From the NCBI GenBank assembly GCA_002369515.1, contig DFFM01000024.1, positions 1 through 64,000 on the forward strand: DNA of 64,000 nt, written 5' to 3'. Numbering within the stretch: the first letter of the stretch is position 1; each line of letters starts with the position of its first letter. The notes below the pieces were generated by a model. That model ran no database searches, had not been told where the DNA came from, and was given only the letters and a program-made list of their open reading frames with translations. This document shows positions 34,742 to 42,318 of the stretch, in pieces. The position numbers were made by a program, and so were the translations under genes. The stretch comes from Prevotella sp. UBA3776 (lineage in GTDB: Bacteria > Bacteroidota > Bacteroidia > Bacteroidales > Bacteroidaceae).

Positions 34742-37174
34742 ATGAAAAGACTTTTGACCATTGCGCTGACGGCAGCGATGATGATGCCCGCTGCAGCAGC
34801 CAAGAAACAACAGCCGGCGCACGGCTACCCCATCAACCCCGTGCCCTTCACCGCAGTGAAAGTGACGCCCGGCACATTCTGGGGGCAACGCCTTGAGGCC
34901 AGCCGAAAGGTGACCATTCCCTTGGCTTTCTCGAAATGCGAGGAGACCGGACGCTACACCAACTTCTCCAACGCTGCCCAGCATCTGAAAGACCCCTCGA
35001 AGGTGTTCAAGGTGGGCGGACTGTCGTTCGACGACACCGACCCCTACAAGACCATTGAGGGCGCGTCGTACATCCTGCAGACCTATCCCGACAAACGCCT
35101 CGTGGCCTACATCGACTCGGTGCTCGACGTGATTGCCTCGGCACAGGAGCCCGACGGCTATCTCTACACCGCCCGCACACAGAATCCGCAGCAGCCCCAC
35201 GAGTGGGCTGGCGACAAGCGGTGGAGCAAAGAGGAAGACTTGAGCCACGAACTCTACAACCTGGGCCACATGGTGGAGGCCGCCATTGCCCACTATCAGG
35301 CCACGGGCAGCCGCAAGTTCCTCGACATAGCCATCCGCTATGCCGACTGCGTATGCCGCGAGGTGGGCCCCAACCCGGGACAGGCCTGTGTGGTGCCCGG
35401 CCATCAGATTGCCGAGATGGCGCTGGCCAAGCTCTATCTCGTCACCGGCGACAAGAAATATCTCGACGAGGCCAAGTTCTTCCTCGACTATCGCGGCAAG
35501 ACCACCATCACACACGACTACTCGCAGGCCCACAAGCCCGTCGTCGAGCAGGATGAGGCCGTGGGTCACGCCGTGCGCGCCGCCTACATGTACGCCGGCA
35601 TGGCCGACGTGGCCGCACTCACCGGCGACAAGGACTACATCAAGGCCATCGACGCCATTTGGGACAACATCGTCAGCAAGAAACTCTACATCACCGGAGG
35701 CATCGGAGCCACCAGCAACGGCGAGGCCTTCGGCAAAAACTACGAACTGCCCAACATGAGCGCCTACTGCGAGACCTGCGCCGCCATCGGCAACGTCTAT
35801 GTCAACTACCGCCTGTTCCTGCTCCACGGCGACTCCAAATACTACGACGTGCTGGAGCGCACACTCTACAACGGGCTCATCTCTGGAGTAAGTCTGCAGG
35901 GCGACGGCTTCTTCTATCCCAACCCACTGGAGTCCATGGGCCAGCACCAGCGCCAGGCGTGGTTCGGCTGTGCCTGCTGTCCGAGCAACATCTGCCGCTT
36001 CATCCCCTCGCTGCCCGGCTACATCTATGCCGTCAAGAACAGAAACGTCTATGTCAACCTCTTCCTTTCCAACAAGGGCGAACTGACCGTGGGCGGCAAG
36101 AAGGTGGCCCTGAGCCAATCGACCGACTATCCCTGGAACGGCGACATCACCGTGACCGTCGATCAGAACGCCGCCGGCCGGTTCGCCATGAAGATTCGTA
36201 TTCCCGGCTGGGTACGCAACCAGGTGGTGCCCTCCAACCTCTACCAGTACACCGACGGCAAGCGACTCTCCGCCACCTGCTCTGTAAACGGCAACAGCGT
36301 AGCCGTCACCCCCTCCGCCGATGGCTACCTGACCATCGACCGCCGCTGGAAGAAGGGCGACAAGGTAATGATTCACTTCGACATGGAGCCGCGCACCGTC
36401 CGTGCCAACAACAAGGTGGAGGCCGACCGCGGCATGGTGAGCATTGAGCGCGGGCCGCTGGTCTATTGTGCCGAGCATCCCGACAACAGCTTCGACATCA
36501 TGGGCGCCCTGATGAATCAGACTCCGCAGTTCGTCCTCGGCAAGGGAGAGATTGCAGGCACCCCGATACAGACACTCACCACCAGCGCCCAGACGCTCAG
36601 TTTCAACAAGCAGGGCAAGCTGGAAACTCAGGACCAGACGCTCACGCTCATTCCCTACTACGCCTGGTGCCATCGTGGCTCGGGCAAGATGCGCGTGTGG
36701 CTGCCGCAGGACCTCAACGCCACCAATCCCTCGCAGCCCGCAACGCTGGCCAGCGAGAGCAAGGTGAGCAGTTCGACGGAAAAGATGCCGGCCCTCTCAG
36801 CCATCAACGACCGACTTGTGCCCAAGGACGAGAACGACCGCTCGGTGCCCTACACCCACTGGTGGCCCAAGAACGGCACCACCGAATGGCTGGCCTACGA
36901 GCTGCCGCAATCGACAACCGTGCAGAGTGCCACCGTCTATTGGTACGACGACGGCCCTTGGGGCGGATGCCGAGTGCCCAAGTCGTGGCGCATTCTCTAT
37001 CAGGATCAGCAAGGGCAGTGGCAGCCCGTCAGCGGAGCCGATGGCTACCCCACTGACAAGGGAACTGCCTGCACCGTCAACTTCGACCCCGTAGTGACCA
37101 AGGCCCTGCGGCTCGAAGTAACCCTGCCCGACGACAATTCCGCCGGACTCTTCGAGTGGAAAGTGAACAATTGA
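34742..37174 (+). CDS. Glycoside hydrolase family 127 (beta-L-arabinofuranosidase type), second copy
   Basis: The 810-residue protein has a signal peptide (to about residue 20) and the same layout as the GH127 at 26856-29336. The Zn-Cys site is Glu344 and Cys346 (YCETC) with Cys412 and Cys413 (GCACCPSN), and the predicted acid/base is Glu328 (NGEAFG). The tail from about residue 690 (QSTTVQSATVYWYDD, then PKSWRILYQDQQG) matches the discoidin-like tail of the first copy. Two different GH127s in one locus may act on different beta-L-arabinofuranosyl linkages. It lies 35 bases after GH43 in the same operon. Confidence 0.93.
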   Translation: MKRLLTIALTAAMMMPAAAAKKQQPAHGYPINPVPFTAVKVTPGTFWGQRLEASRKVTIPLAFSKCEETGRYTNFSNAAQHLKDPSKVFKVGGLSFDDTDPYKTIEGASYILQTYPDKRLVAYIDSVLDVIASAQEPDGYLYTARTQNPQQPHEWAGDKRWSKEEDLSHELYNLGHMVEAAIAHYQATGSRKFLDIAIRYADCVCREVGPNPGQACVVPGHQIAEMALAKLYLVTGDKKYLDEAKFFLDYRGKTTITHDYSQAHKPVVEQDEAVGHAVRAAYMYAGMADVAALTGDKDYIKAIDAIWDNIVSKKLYITGGIGATSNGEAFGKNYELPNMSAYCETCAAIGNVYVNYRLFLLHGDSKYYDVLERTLYNGLISGVSLQGDGFFYPNPLESMGQHQRQAWFGCACCPSNICRFIPSLPGYIYAVKNRNVYVNLFLSNKGELTVGGKKVALSQSTDYPWNGDITVTVDQNAAGRFAMKIRIPGWVRNQVVPSNLYQYTDGKRLSATCSVNGNSVAVTPSADGYLTIDRRWKKGDKVMIHFDMEPRTVRANNKVEADRGMVSIERGPLVYCAEHPDNSFDIMGALMNQTPQFVLGKGEIAGTPIQTLTTSAQTLSFNKQGKLETQDQTLTLIPYYAWCHRGSGKMRVWLPQDLNATNPSQPATLASESKVSSSTEKMPALSAINDRLVPKDENDRSVPYTHWWPKNGTTEWLAYELPQSTTVQSATVYWYDDGPWGGCRVPKSWRILYQDQQGQWQPVSGADGYPTDKGTACTVNFDPVVTKALRLEVTLPDDNSAGLFEWKVNN

Positions 37175-37179
37175 CAAGC

Positions 37180-37322
37180 CCCCCTCTCATCCCCCCTGGG
37201 GGGGAAGTCCCAAGACCCCTCCGACCCCCTAGTGGAAAGTCTCAACTAGTGGAAAGTCTCAACTAGTGGAAAGTCTCAACTATTGGAAAGTCTCTCCCCC
37301 CAGGGGGAGTCGGAGGGGGCTC
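37180..37322. repeat. GC-rich palindromic repeat with four 17-base tandem units, between GH127 and GH13
   Basis: C- and G-run modules flank four copies of AGTGGAAAGTCTCAACT starting at 37231, 37248, 37265 and 37282. The left module (AAGCCCCCCTCTCATCCCCC) recurs in reverse inside the hybrid regulator gene, and the right module (CCCCCAGGGGGAGTCGGA) recurs between gldM and gldN. Confidence 0.88.
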
Positions 37323-37337
37323 AACCATAAACTGCCA

Positions 37338-39152
37338 ATGAAACCATTCTCCCTTCTCTTGGCTGCCGTCATCGCGCTGCCGCTGTCGGCACAGACCATT
37401 ACCGGAAAGTTTGAAATCCCGAAAGTGCCCCAATGGGCAGAGAACGCCGTGTTCTACCAGATTTATCCGCAGACCTTCTGCGACTCCGACGGCGACGGCA
37501 TAGGCGATCTGCAGGGAATCATCAGCAAACTCGACTACGTGAAGAGTCTCGGCGTTGACGCCATCTGGTTCAACCCCTTCTTTGACTCGCCCTTCAAGGA
37601 TGCCGGCTACGACATCCGCGACTACTACAAGATAGCCCCCCGCTACGGCACCAACGAAGATGCGCGCCGACTCTTTGCCGAGGCCCACAAGCGCGGCATG
37701 CACGTCATCTTCGACTATGTCATCAGCTACACCGCCATCGACAATCCCTGGTTCGTGGAGTCGCAGAAGCAGCAGAAGAACAAATACTCCAACTACTACA
37801 TCTGGACCGAAACCAACTGGGTGGATCCTCCCCGCGAGTTTGCCGGGCAGTTCATCAAGGGATACGGCCAACGCAACGGGCAGTTCATGCGCAACTTCTA
37901 CTGGTGCCAGCCCGCGCTCAACTTCGGATTCGCCAACCCCGACCCTGACCAGCCGTGGCAGCTGCCCACCAACCATCCCGACGTCATGGCCATGCGCGAA
38001 GACCTGAAGAACGTGCTGCGTTTCTGGATGGACATGGGGGCCGACGGCTTCCGAGCCGACATGGCGGGCGCCCTGGTCAAGACGCGCCGCATGCGCGGCA
38101 ACGAGCAGTTCTTCAACACCAACGAGAACGAAACCAAACTCTTTTGGCGCGAAATACGCCGACTGCTCGAAAAGGAGTACCCGCAGGGATTCATGGTGGC
38201 CGAATGGTCCTATCCCGCCGACGCGCTCGACGACTGCTTCCACGTTGACTTCTTCCACTGGTTCAACGGCTACAACGACCTTTTCCAGAAAGAGAGCTGG
38301 CGCATACTGAACGGCGTGAGCGAAGGCCACAGCTATTTTGACCGCGAGGGCAAGGGCGACATCACCGCCTTCCTGCGCAGCTACATGGACCAGTATGAGA
38401 AAACCGTGGGCAAGGGCTACATCAGCCTTCCCCTGGGCAACCACGACAATGCCCGCCTGGGCAACCGCCGCACCGACAAGGAACTGGAAATCATCTATGC
38501 CTTCGGGTTCACCATGCCCGGTGTGCCTTTCCTCTACTATGGCAACGAGATAGGCATGCGTCAGCTGCCCAACGACTGGCCGCAGGTGGAAGGGGCCTAC
38601 CAGCCGCGCAACGGAGCGCGCACACCCATGCAGTGGACCGGCGGCAAGAACCTGGGATTCTCCACGGCCGACGCCCAGCAGCTCTATCTTCCTGTTGACC
38701 CCTCGCCCGATGCCCCCAATGTGGAGGCACAGCAGAAGAACCCAAACTCGCTGCTCAACAAGACGCGCCGCCTGATCGCCCTGCGCCACAGCGAGCCAGC
38801 CCTGGCCAACTATGCCGAGTTTGTGCCCGTCTATCCGCAGGTCTCCTCCACCTCTTCAGTTGTCGGGGATTTCAAATCCCCGACAACTGAAGGGAAACCC
38901 AACGTGCAGGGGGCTTCACTTTACCCCTTCGTCTATGCCCGCGCAGCCGGCAACGACGTGGTGTTGGTGATGCTCAATCCGCGGGCCGAGGCATCGGAGG
39001 CCACTTTCAACATCAACGTGAAGTTCGGCAAAACCAAACTCCTTGCCGGTGACAGTTTCAAGATTGCCCACAATAACAAGACGGGCCTCGTGAGCGTTCG
39101 GATGCCTGCCACGTCCTATGCCATCGTGAAACTGCTGAATGTGAAGTATTAG
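37338..39152 (+). CDS. Glycoside hydrolase family 13 (alpha-amylase superfamily), exported
   Basis: The 604-residue protein starts at 37338, just before its signal peptide (residues 1-18), rather than at an upstream ATG inside the GC-rich repeat. It has the (beta/alpha)8 barrel with all three catalytic residues: Asp241 (GFRADMAG, nucleophile), Glu289 (MVAEWSYP, acid/base) and Asp370 (GNHDNAR). RTPMQWTG and the short loops resemble oligo-1,6-glucosidase and trehalose-synthase type enzymes, so an exo-acting alpha-glucosidase is possible. The C-terminal sandwich contains a 39-base palindrome in frame (about residues 506-519). It is the last gene of the operon and ends in a strong terminator. Confidence 0.92.
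   Translation: MKPFSLLLAAVIALPLSAQTITGKFEIPKVPQWAENAVFYQIYPQTFCDSDGDGIGDLQGIISKLDYVKSLGVDAIWFNPFFDSPFKDAGYDIRDYYKIAPRYGTNEDARRLFAEAHKRGMHVIFDYVISYTAIDNPWFVESQKQQKNKYSNYYIWTETNWVDPPREFAGQFIKGYGQRNGQFMRNFYWCQPALNFGFANPDPDQPWQLPTNHPDVMAMREDLKNVLRFWMDMGADGFRADMAGALVKTRRMRGNEQFFNTNENETKLFWREIRRLLEKEYPQGFMVAEWSYPADALDDCFHVDFFHWFNGYNDLFQKESWRILNGVSEGHSYFDREGKGDITAFLRSYMDQYEKTVGKGYISLPLGNHDNARLGNRRTDKELEIIYAFGFTMPGVPFLYYGNEIGMRQLPNDWPQVEGAYQPRNGARTPMQWTGGKNLGFSTADAQQLYLPVDPSPDAPNVEAQQKNPNSLLNKTRRLIALRHSEPALANYAEFVPVYPQVSSTSSVVGDFKSPTTEGKPNVQGASLYPFVYARAAGNDVVLVMLNPRAEASEATFNINVKFGKTKLLAGDSFKIAHNNKTGLVSVRMPATSYAIVKLLNVKY
38854..38892. repeat. Perfect 39-base inverted repeat inside the GH13 coding sequence
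   Basis: CTTCAGTTGTCGGGGATTT, a single C, then the exact inverse complement of those 19 bases. At 39 bases it adds 13 codons without a frameshift (STSSVVGDFKSPTTEGK region) between two strands of the C-terminal domain. Confidence 0.95.
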
Positions 39153-39171
39153 GAGAAACGCACCCCAACAT

Positions 39172-39226
39172 AAAGCCCGCCCCAACCCTTCCGAATGGAG
39201 GGTTGGGGCGGGCTTTAGTTTTTTTT
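39172..39226 (+). terminator. Strong terminator of the GH97-GH43-GH127-GH13 operon
   Basis: AAAGCCCGCCCCAACCCT and AGGGTTGGGGCGGGCTTT form a perfect 18-base stem with a 9-base loop, followed by AG and a run of eight T. Confidence 0.95.
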
Positions 39227-39572
39227 GTTTTTCCTTTTTAGCGGGCAGCAATACTTAATAACTCAACTTTCGCTTGTCAGGAGTTATCAGGAATTATTGG
39301 AAGTTAGCAGTCTCATTGCTTTTCCCTCCGGCCATCGATCTTTGGTTCCTGAGCAAGTTCGCCTACCCGTAACCTTTGGCTTTCCCTACGGCCGCCGATT
39401 TTCAATTCAGGCTGTGAAGTCATCGGACATTAGTTTTCCATTAGAATGGTATTGTCCGTTAACTCCACGAGCCGGAGGCTCGTTAACTGCAGCTACGGCG
39501 GGGGCTATTATAGCTACTTCAGTTCTTTTGCCACGATCTACCGAATGGATTAGGAAACAGCGCCGCCCCGGC
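39227..39572. other. Intergenic stretch without a recognisable gene
   Basis: The 346 bases between the GH13 terminator and the epimerase gene hold two similar segments (TTTTCCCTCCGGCC at 39319 and CTTTCCCTACGGCC at 39379) and a short palindrome around ACGAGCCGGAGGCTCGT near 39469. The ORF through it has no family resemblance. Confidence 0.6.
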
Positions 39573-40601
39573 CTACAACTTGGCTAGCAGCTGTTGCTTG
39601 GCGGTTTCCTGCGTCTCGATCACGCGGTCGCACCACTGGTCGAAGTCGGGGTCTTCCACCTGGCATTCGGGATGGCTGAGCACGTAGGCCACGCAGCGGC
39701 GCACACCCTCCTCGAAGTTGACGCGAGGGGCGAACTCGGGCACGGCGCGGCGCAACTTCGCACAATCGAACACCACCGTGACGGCCTTGTCGCCCAGCAG
39801 GTTGCCCTCCACGTCGTACTCCTTGGGAGCCACGGCGGCGAGGAATGCCGACGAAACGTAGTAGGGGCGCAGCTCAACGCCGAGGGCATTGGCCACCGCC
39901 TGATAGACTTGGTTCCATGTGACCGATTCGGAAGACATGATTTGGAAGGCCTCGCCGATGGCATGCGGATTGCCCAACAGTCCGGTGAATCCCACGGCGA
40001 AATCCTCGTTCCACGTCATGGTCCAGAGCGAGCTGCCGTCGCCATGCACAAGCACGGGCTTGCCCTCCATCATTCGTTTGAGCACCTGCCAGCTGCCTTT
40101 GGTGCCGTGCAGGCCAACGGGTACGCTGCGCTCGCAGTAGGTATGGCTCGGGCGGACGATGGTGACGGGGAAGCGCTCTTGGCGGTAGAGGTGCATGAGG
40201 AGCTCCTCGCAGGCTATTTTGTCGCGCGAGTATTGCCAGTGGGGGTTGGCCAGCGTGGTGCCTTCGTCGATGACGTAGTTGCGGGCGGGTTTGTGGTAGG
40301 CCGAGGCCGAACTGATGAAAACGTACTGGCGTGTGCGGTTGCGGAACAGCCGGTAGTCGCGCTCCACCTGTGCGGGCACGAAGGCGATGAAGTCGCAAAC
40401 GGCATCGAACTGCTGGTCGGCCAGTTGCAGGGCTACGGCCGCCTCGTCGTTGATGTCGGCTACAATCTGGTTAACGCCTTCGGGCACTTCGTCGGCACGG
40501 TTGCCTCGGTTCAGGAGCCACAGCTCGTGGCCGCTGGTGGCCAACCTGCGGGTGATGGCACTGCTGATGGTGCCCGTCCCGCCAATGAAAAGTATTCGCA
40601 T
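39573..40601 (-). CDS. NAD-dependent epimerase/dehydratase family protein (short-chain dehydrogenase, extended)
   Basis: The 342-residue protein starts at MRILFIGGTGTISSAITRRL, a Rossmann NAD(P)-binding start with the GxxGxxG-type pattern, so I chose ATG 40601 over an upstream ATG. FISSASAYHK followed by YSRDKIACEELL supplies the catalytic Ser and the YxxxK pair. It probably acts on a nucleotide sugar or other small substrate in the cytoplasm; the substrate cannot be read. The sequence from WTMTWNEDFAVGF to the C-terminus resembles the SDR_a-type reductases often annotated in Bacteroidales. It stands alone, downstream of the fimbrial-type lipoprotein gene by 71 bases, and may share its transcript. 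Confidence 0.88.
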   Translation of the reverse strand: MRILFIGGTGTISSAITRRLATSGHELWLLNRGNRADEVPEGVNQIVADINDEAAVALQLADQQFDAVCDFIAFVPAQVERDYRLFRNRTRQYVFISSASAYHKPARNYVIDEGTTLANPHWQYSRDKIACEELLMHLYRQERFPVTIVRPSHTYCERSVPVGLHGTKGSWQVLKRMMEGKPVLVHGDGSSLWTMTWNEDFAVGFTGLLGNPHAIGEAFQIMSSESVTWNQVYQAVANALGVELRPYYVSSAFLAAVAPKEYDVEGNLLGDKAVTVVFDCAKLRRAVPEFAPRVNFEEGVRRCVAYVLSHPECQVEDPDFDQWCDRVIETQETAKQQLLAKL

Positions 40602-40672
40602 GGATGTTTCTTTGCTTAGTGTTGATATGAATGTCTTTGTCTGGTTTTTGTGAGGGTGGGGCGTTGGGATGG

Positions 40673-41608
40673 TCAGTAGGAGTAGGTGTTGACCTTCTCC
40701 CACTGGTCTTCCACCGTGAGCGTGAAGCCCGAAGCGTCGGTGTCGCTGCCCCTGTCATCGTCTCCGCCACTGCCGGTGAAGAAGTTGCCGCTGTATTCGG
40801 TGATGGTGTTCACGCTGATGGGCACGTCGTCCAGCTGCAGTTCCTTCACCACGTTGTCAGAGGCGTCGAGGGCCGAAATGGTGAGTTTCAGCTGTCCGCT
40901 GGCATCGTGGGGCAGGGTGAATATTTCGAAGGTGGCTCCGCCACCGCGCTTGTCGGCGGCTATGTCGCGATATTCCGTCTGTTTGGAGTTGACGCAGCCC
41001 AGGCCAGTCGCGCCGTCGAGGGTGCTCGAGCCGCCGGTGTAGTAGAACTTCATGCGCTTCACGTTGTCGGGCAAAGCGTCCTTCACCACAAGCCTCACCA
41101 TGGCCGTGATGCGGCGGAGCACCAGCTGCTGTTCAAGGTCGGTGGTGGTGCTGAACTCGGTGCTGTAGTAGAACGTGTCGGTGGTCTTGTTGTTGGGGAA
41201 GGTGATTTTGTTCATGTTGGTCGTAGTGGCATTGCCGTCGCAGCTGTGGGCCAACACCACCAGCCGGTAGCTGCCTGCCGGTACGGTGAGCGACACTTTG
41301 CCGAAACCTGCATCGTCGGCCTTTTGGTTGACCGACTTCACGCGCTCGCCGTCGGGTTTGTAGAGAGCCACGTTGACGCGCGAGCACACCTCGCCCACGG
41401 CGGTTGCCCGCGACTGCTCGTTGATGGTGCTGAAGGGTTCGGGCGCTATCTGCGCCACGGTGAATGTGAGGGTCACCATGTCGGCCCCCGTTTCTTCGGG
41501 TTGCGGTTGGTTGGGTGTGGCCGGTTCGTCGAAGGCTGCTTTCTCGCACGAGGTTGTCAGCAGCAGGGCCATTGCCAGGTTTGTCAGTAAGAAGGTGATT
41601 TTTTTCAT
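40673..41608 (-). CDS. Lipoprotein resembling FimB/Mfa2-type fimbrial subunits
   Basis: The 311-residue protein has a lipoprotein signal (ALLLTTSCEK, Cys near residue 21). The body alternates beta strands in the way of Bacteroidales fimbrial anchors: VNVALYKPDGERV, VPAGSYRLVVLAHSC, then QQLVLRRITAMVRLVVKDALP and a final strand-rich domain. Such proteins are usually cell-surface anchors or minor subunits of type V pili, but no major fimbrilin gene lies next to it. The similarity is by pattern only. A -7-like box (TACTTTTG on the minus strand, 41657-41650) lies upstream. Confidence 0.6.
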   Translation of the reverse strand: MKKITFLLTNLAMALLLTTSCEKAAFDEPATPNQPQPEETGADMVTLTFTVAQIAPEPFSTINEQSRATAVGEVCSRVNVALYKPDGERVKSVNQKADDAGFGKVSLTVPAGSYRLVVLAHSCDGNATTTNMNKITFPNNKTTDTFYYSTEFSTTTDLEQQLVLRRITAMVRLVVKDALPDNVKRMKFYYTGGSSTLDGATGLGCVNSKQTEYRDIAADKRGGGATFEIFTLPHDASGQLKLTISALDASDNVVKELQLDDVPISVNTITEYSGNFFTGSGGDDDRGSDTDASGFTLTVEDQWEKVNTYSY

Positions 41609-41795
41609 GTGCTATTATGATTATCGGTTGTGTAAAATGAAGTGTAAGACAAAAGTAGCAAAAAAGTAATGAGGGTGGTTTGCTGCTCCTGAGCTTTTAT
41701 GAATTATTAACCAAACATTTTCGCTTTAGCCGTCGGCTGCTGCTGATGGTGTGCTCGGCGGGCCGCTCGCCCTTACGGCCGTTCTTCACCTTGTT

Positions 41796-41845
41796 GTCGG
41801 GAAACGAAACGCCGTGTGGCGTTTTGTGAAGTTATATTTCCCGAC
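41796..41845. repeat. Inverted repeat GTCGGGAAA..TTTCCCGAC
   Basis: Nine-base outer arms and an inner ACGCC-GTGT-GGCGT hairpin lie in the 710-base gap between the fimbrial-type lipoprotein and the FadL-type porin genes. No gene is seen in that gap. Confidence 0.6.
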
Positions 41846-41972
41846 GCCACATTCGTAGTCTCAAGGCCTGCTTCGTTTCTTCTGCAAAAAAGCAATGAGA
41901 AGCAAAGCGTTATCATTCTCAGGGATTCCCGTGTAAAGCACGACAATAGAAAAACAAACTCAAGACTACAGA

Positions 41973-42075
41973 AAATTATCTCCCGGCAATACGAAATCAT
42001 TGTCGGGAGATGAAAAAATATTGTCGGGAGATAGTGTCAAATTTTCTAGAGAATTCGGAGCTGTCGTCGGGAGAT
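41973..42075. repeat. Cluster of TGTCGGGAGAT words, also found near 55.1 kb
   Basis: ATCTCCCGGCAAT (41978) and ATTGTCGGGAGAT (41999) form a hairpin, and TGTCGGGAGAT recurs at 42022 and CGTCGGGAGAT at 42065. The segment from AAAATTATCTCCCG to CAAATTTTCTAGA matches the element at 55124-55203. Confidence 0.8.
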
Positions 42076-42280
42076 AAAAAAACGCTGCCGGCTGTCGGGA
42101 AAACAACGGCCGACATGGCTGCGAAAATGGACGGAAAAAAGCAGGGAAAGCCGCTTGTTTGCGCACACAAACGCAACAAAAAACTGCACAAAACGGGGCG
42201 TTTGTGCAGGTGAACGGTGCTTTTTGGTTAACTAACCTTAAATAAAGAGGGCGAAAAGAGGAAATTCAGAACAATACAGA

Positions 42281-42288
42281 TAACTTTG
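42281..42288 (+). promoter_or_regulatory. Probable -7 promoter box of the FadL-type porin gene
   Basis: TAACTTTG fits TAnnTTTG and lies 30 bases before the start codon at 42319. No TTTG is seen at the usual upstream distance. Confidence 0.5.
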
Positions 42289-42318
42289 CAAACAATTTTC
42301 TAAAGTTGTTTTAAGAAT

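Noticed and set aside
34718..36673. 651-codon open frame opposite the second GH127
   Set aside because: The GH127 frame has all catalytic residues; the other is a shadow.
39225..39587. 120-codon plus-strand ORF after the GH13 terminator
   Set aside because: It begins inside the T run of the terminator, runs into the opposite gene and has no domain or signal pattern.
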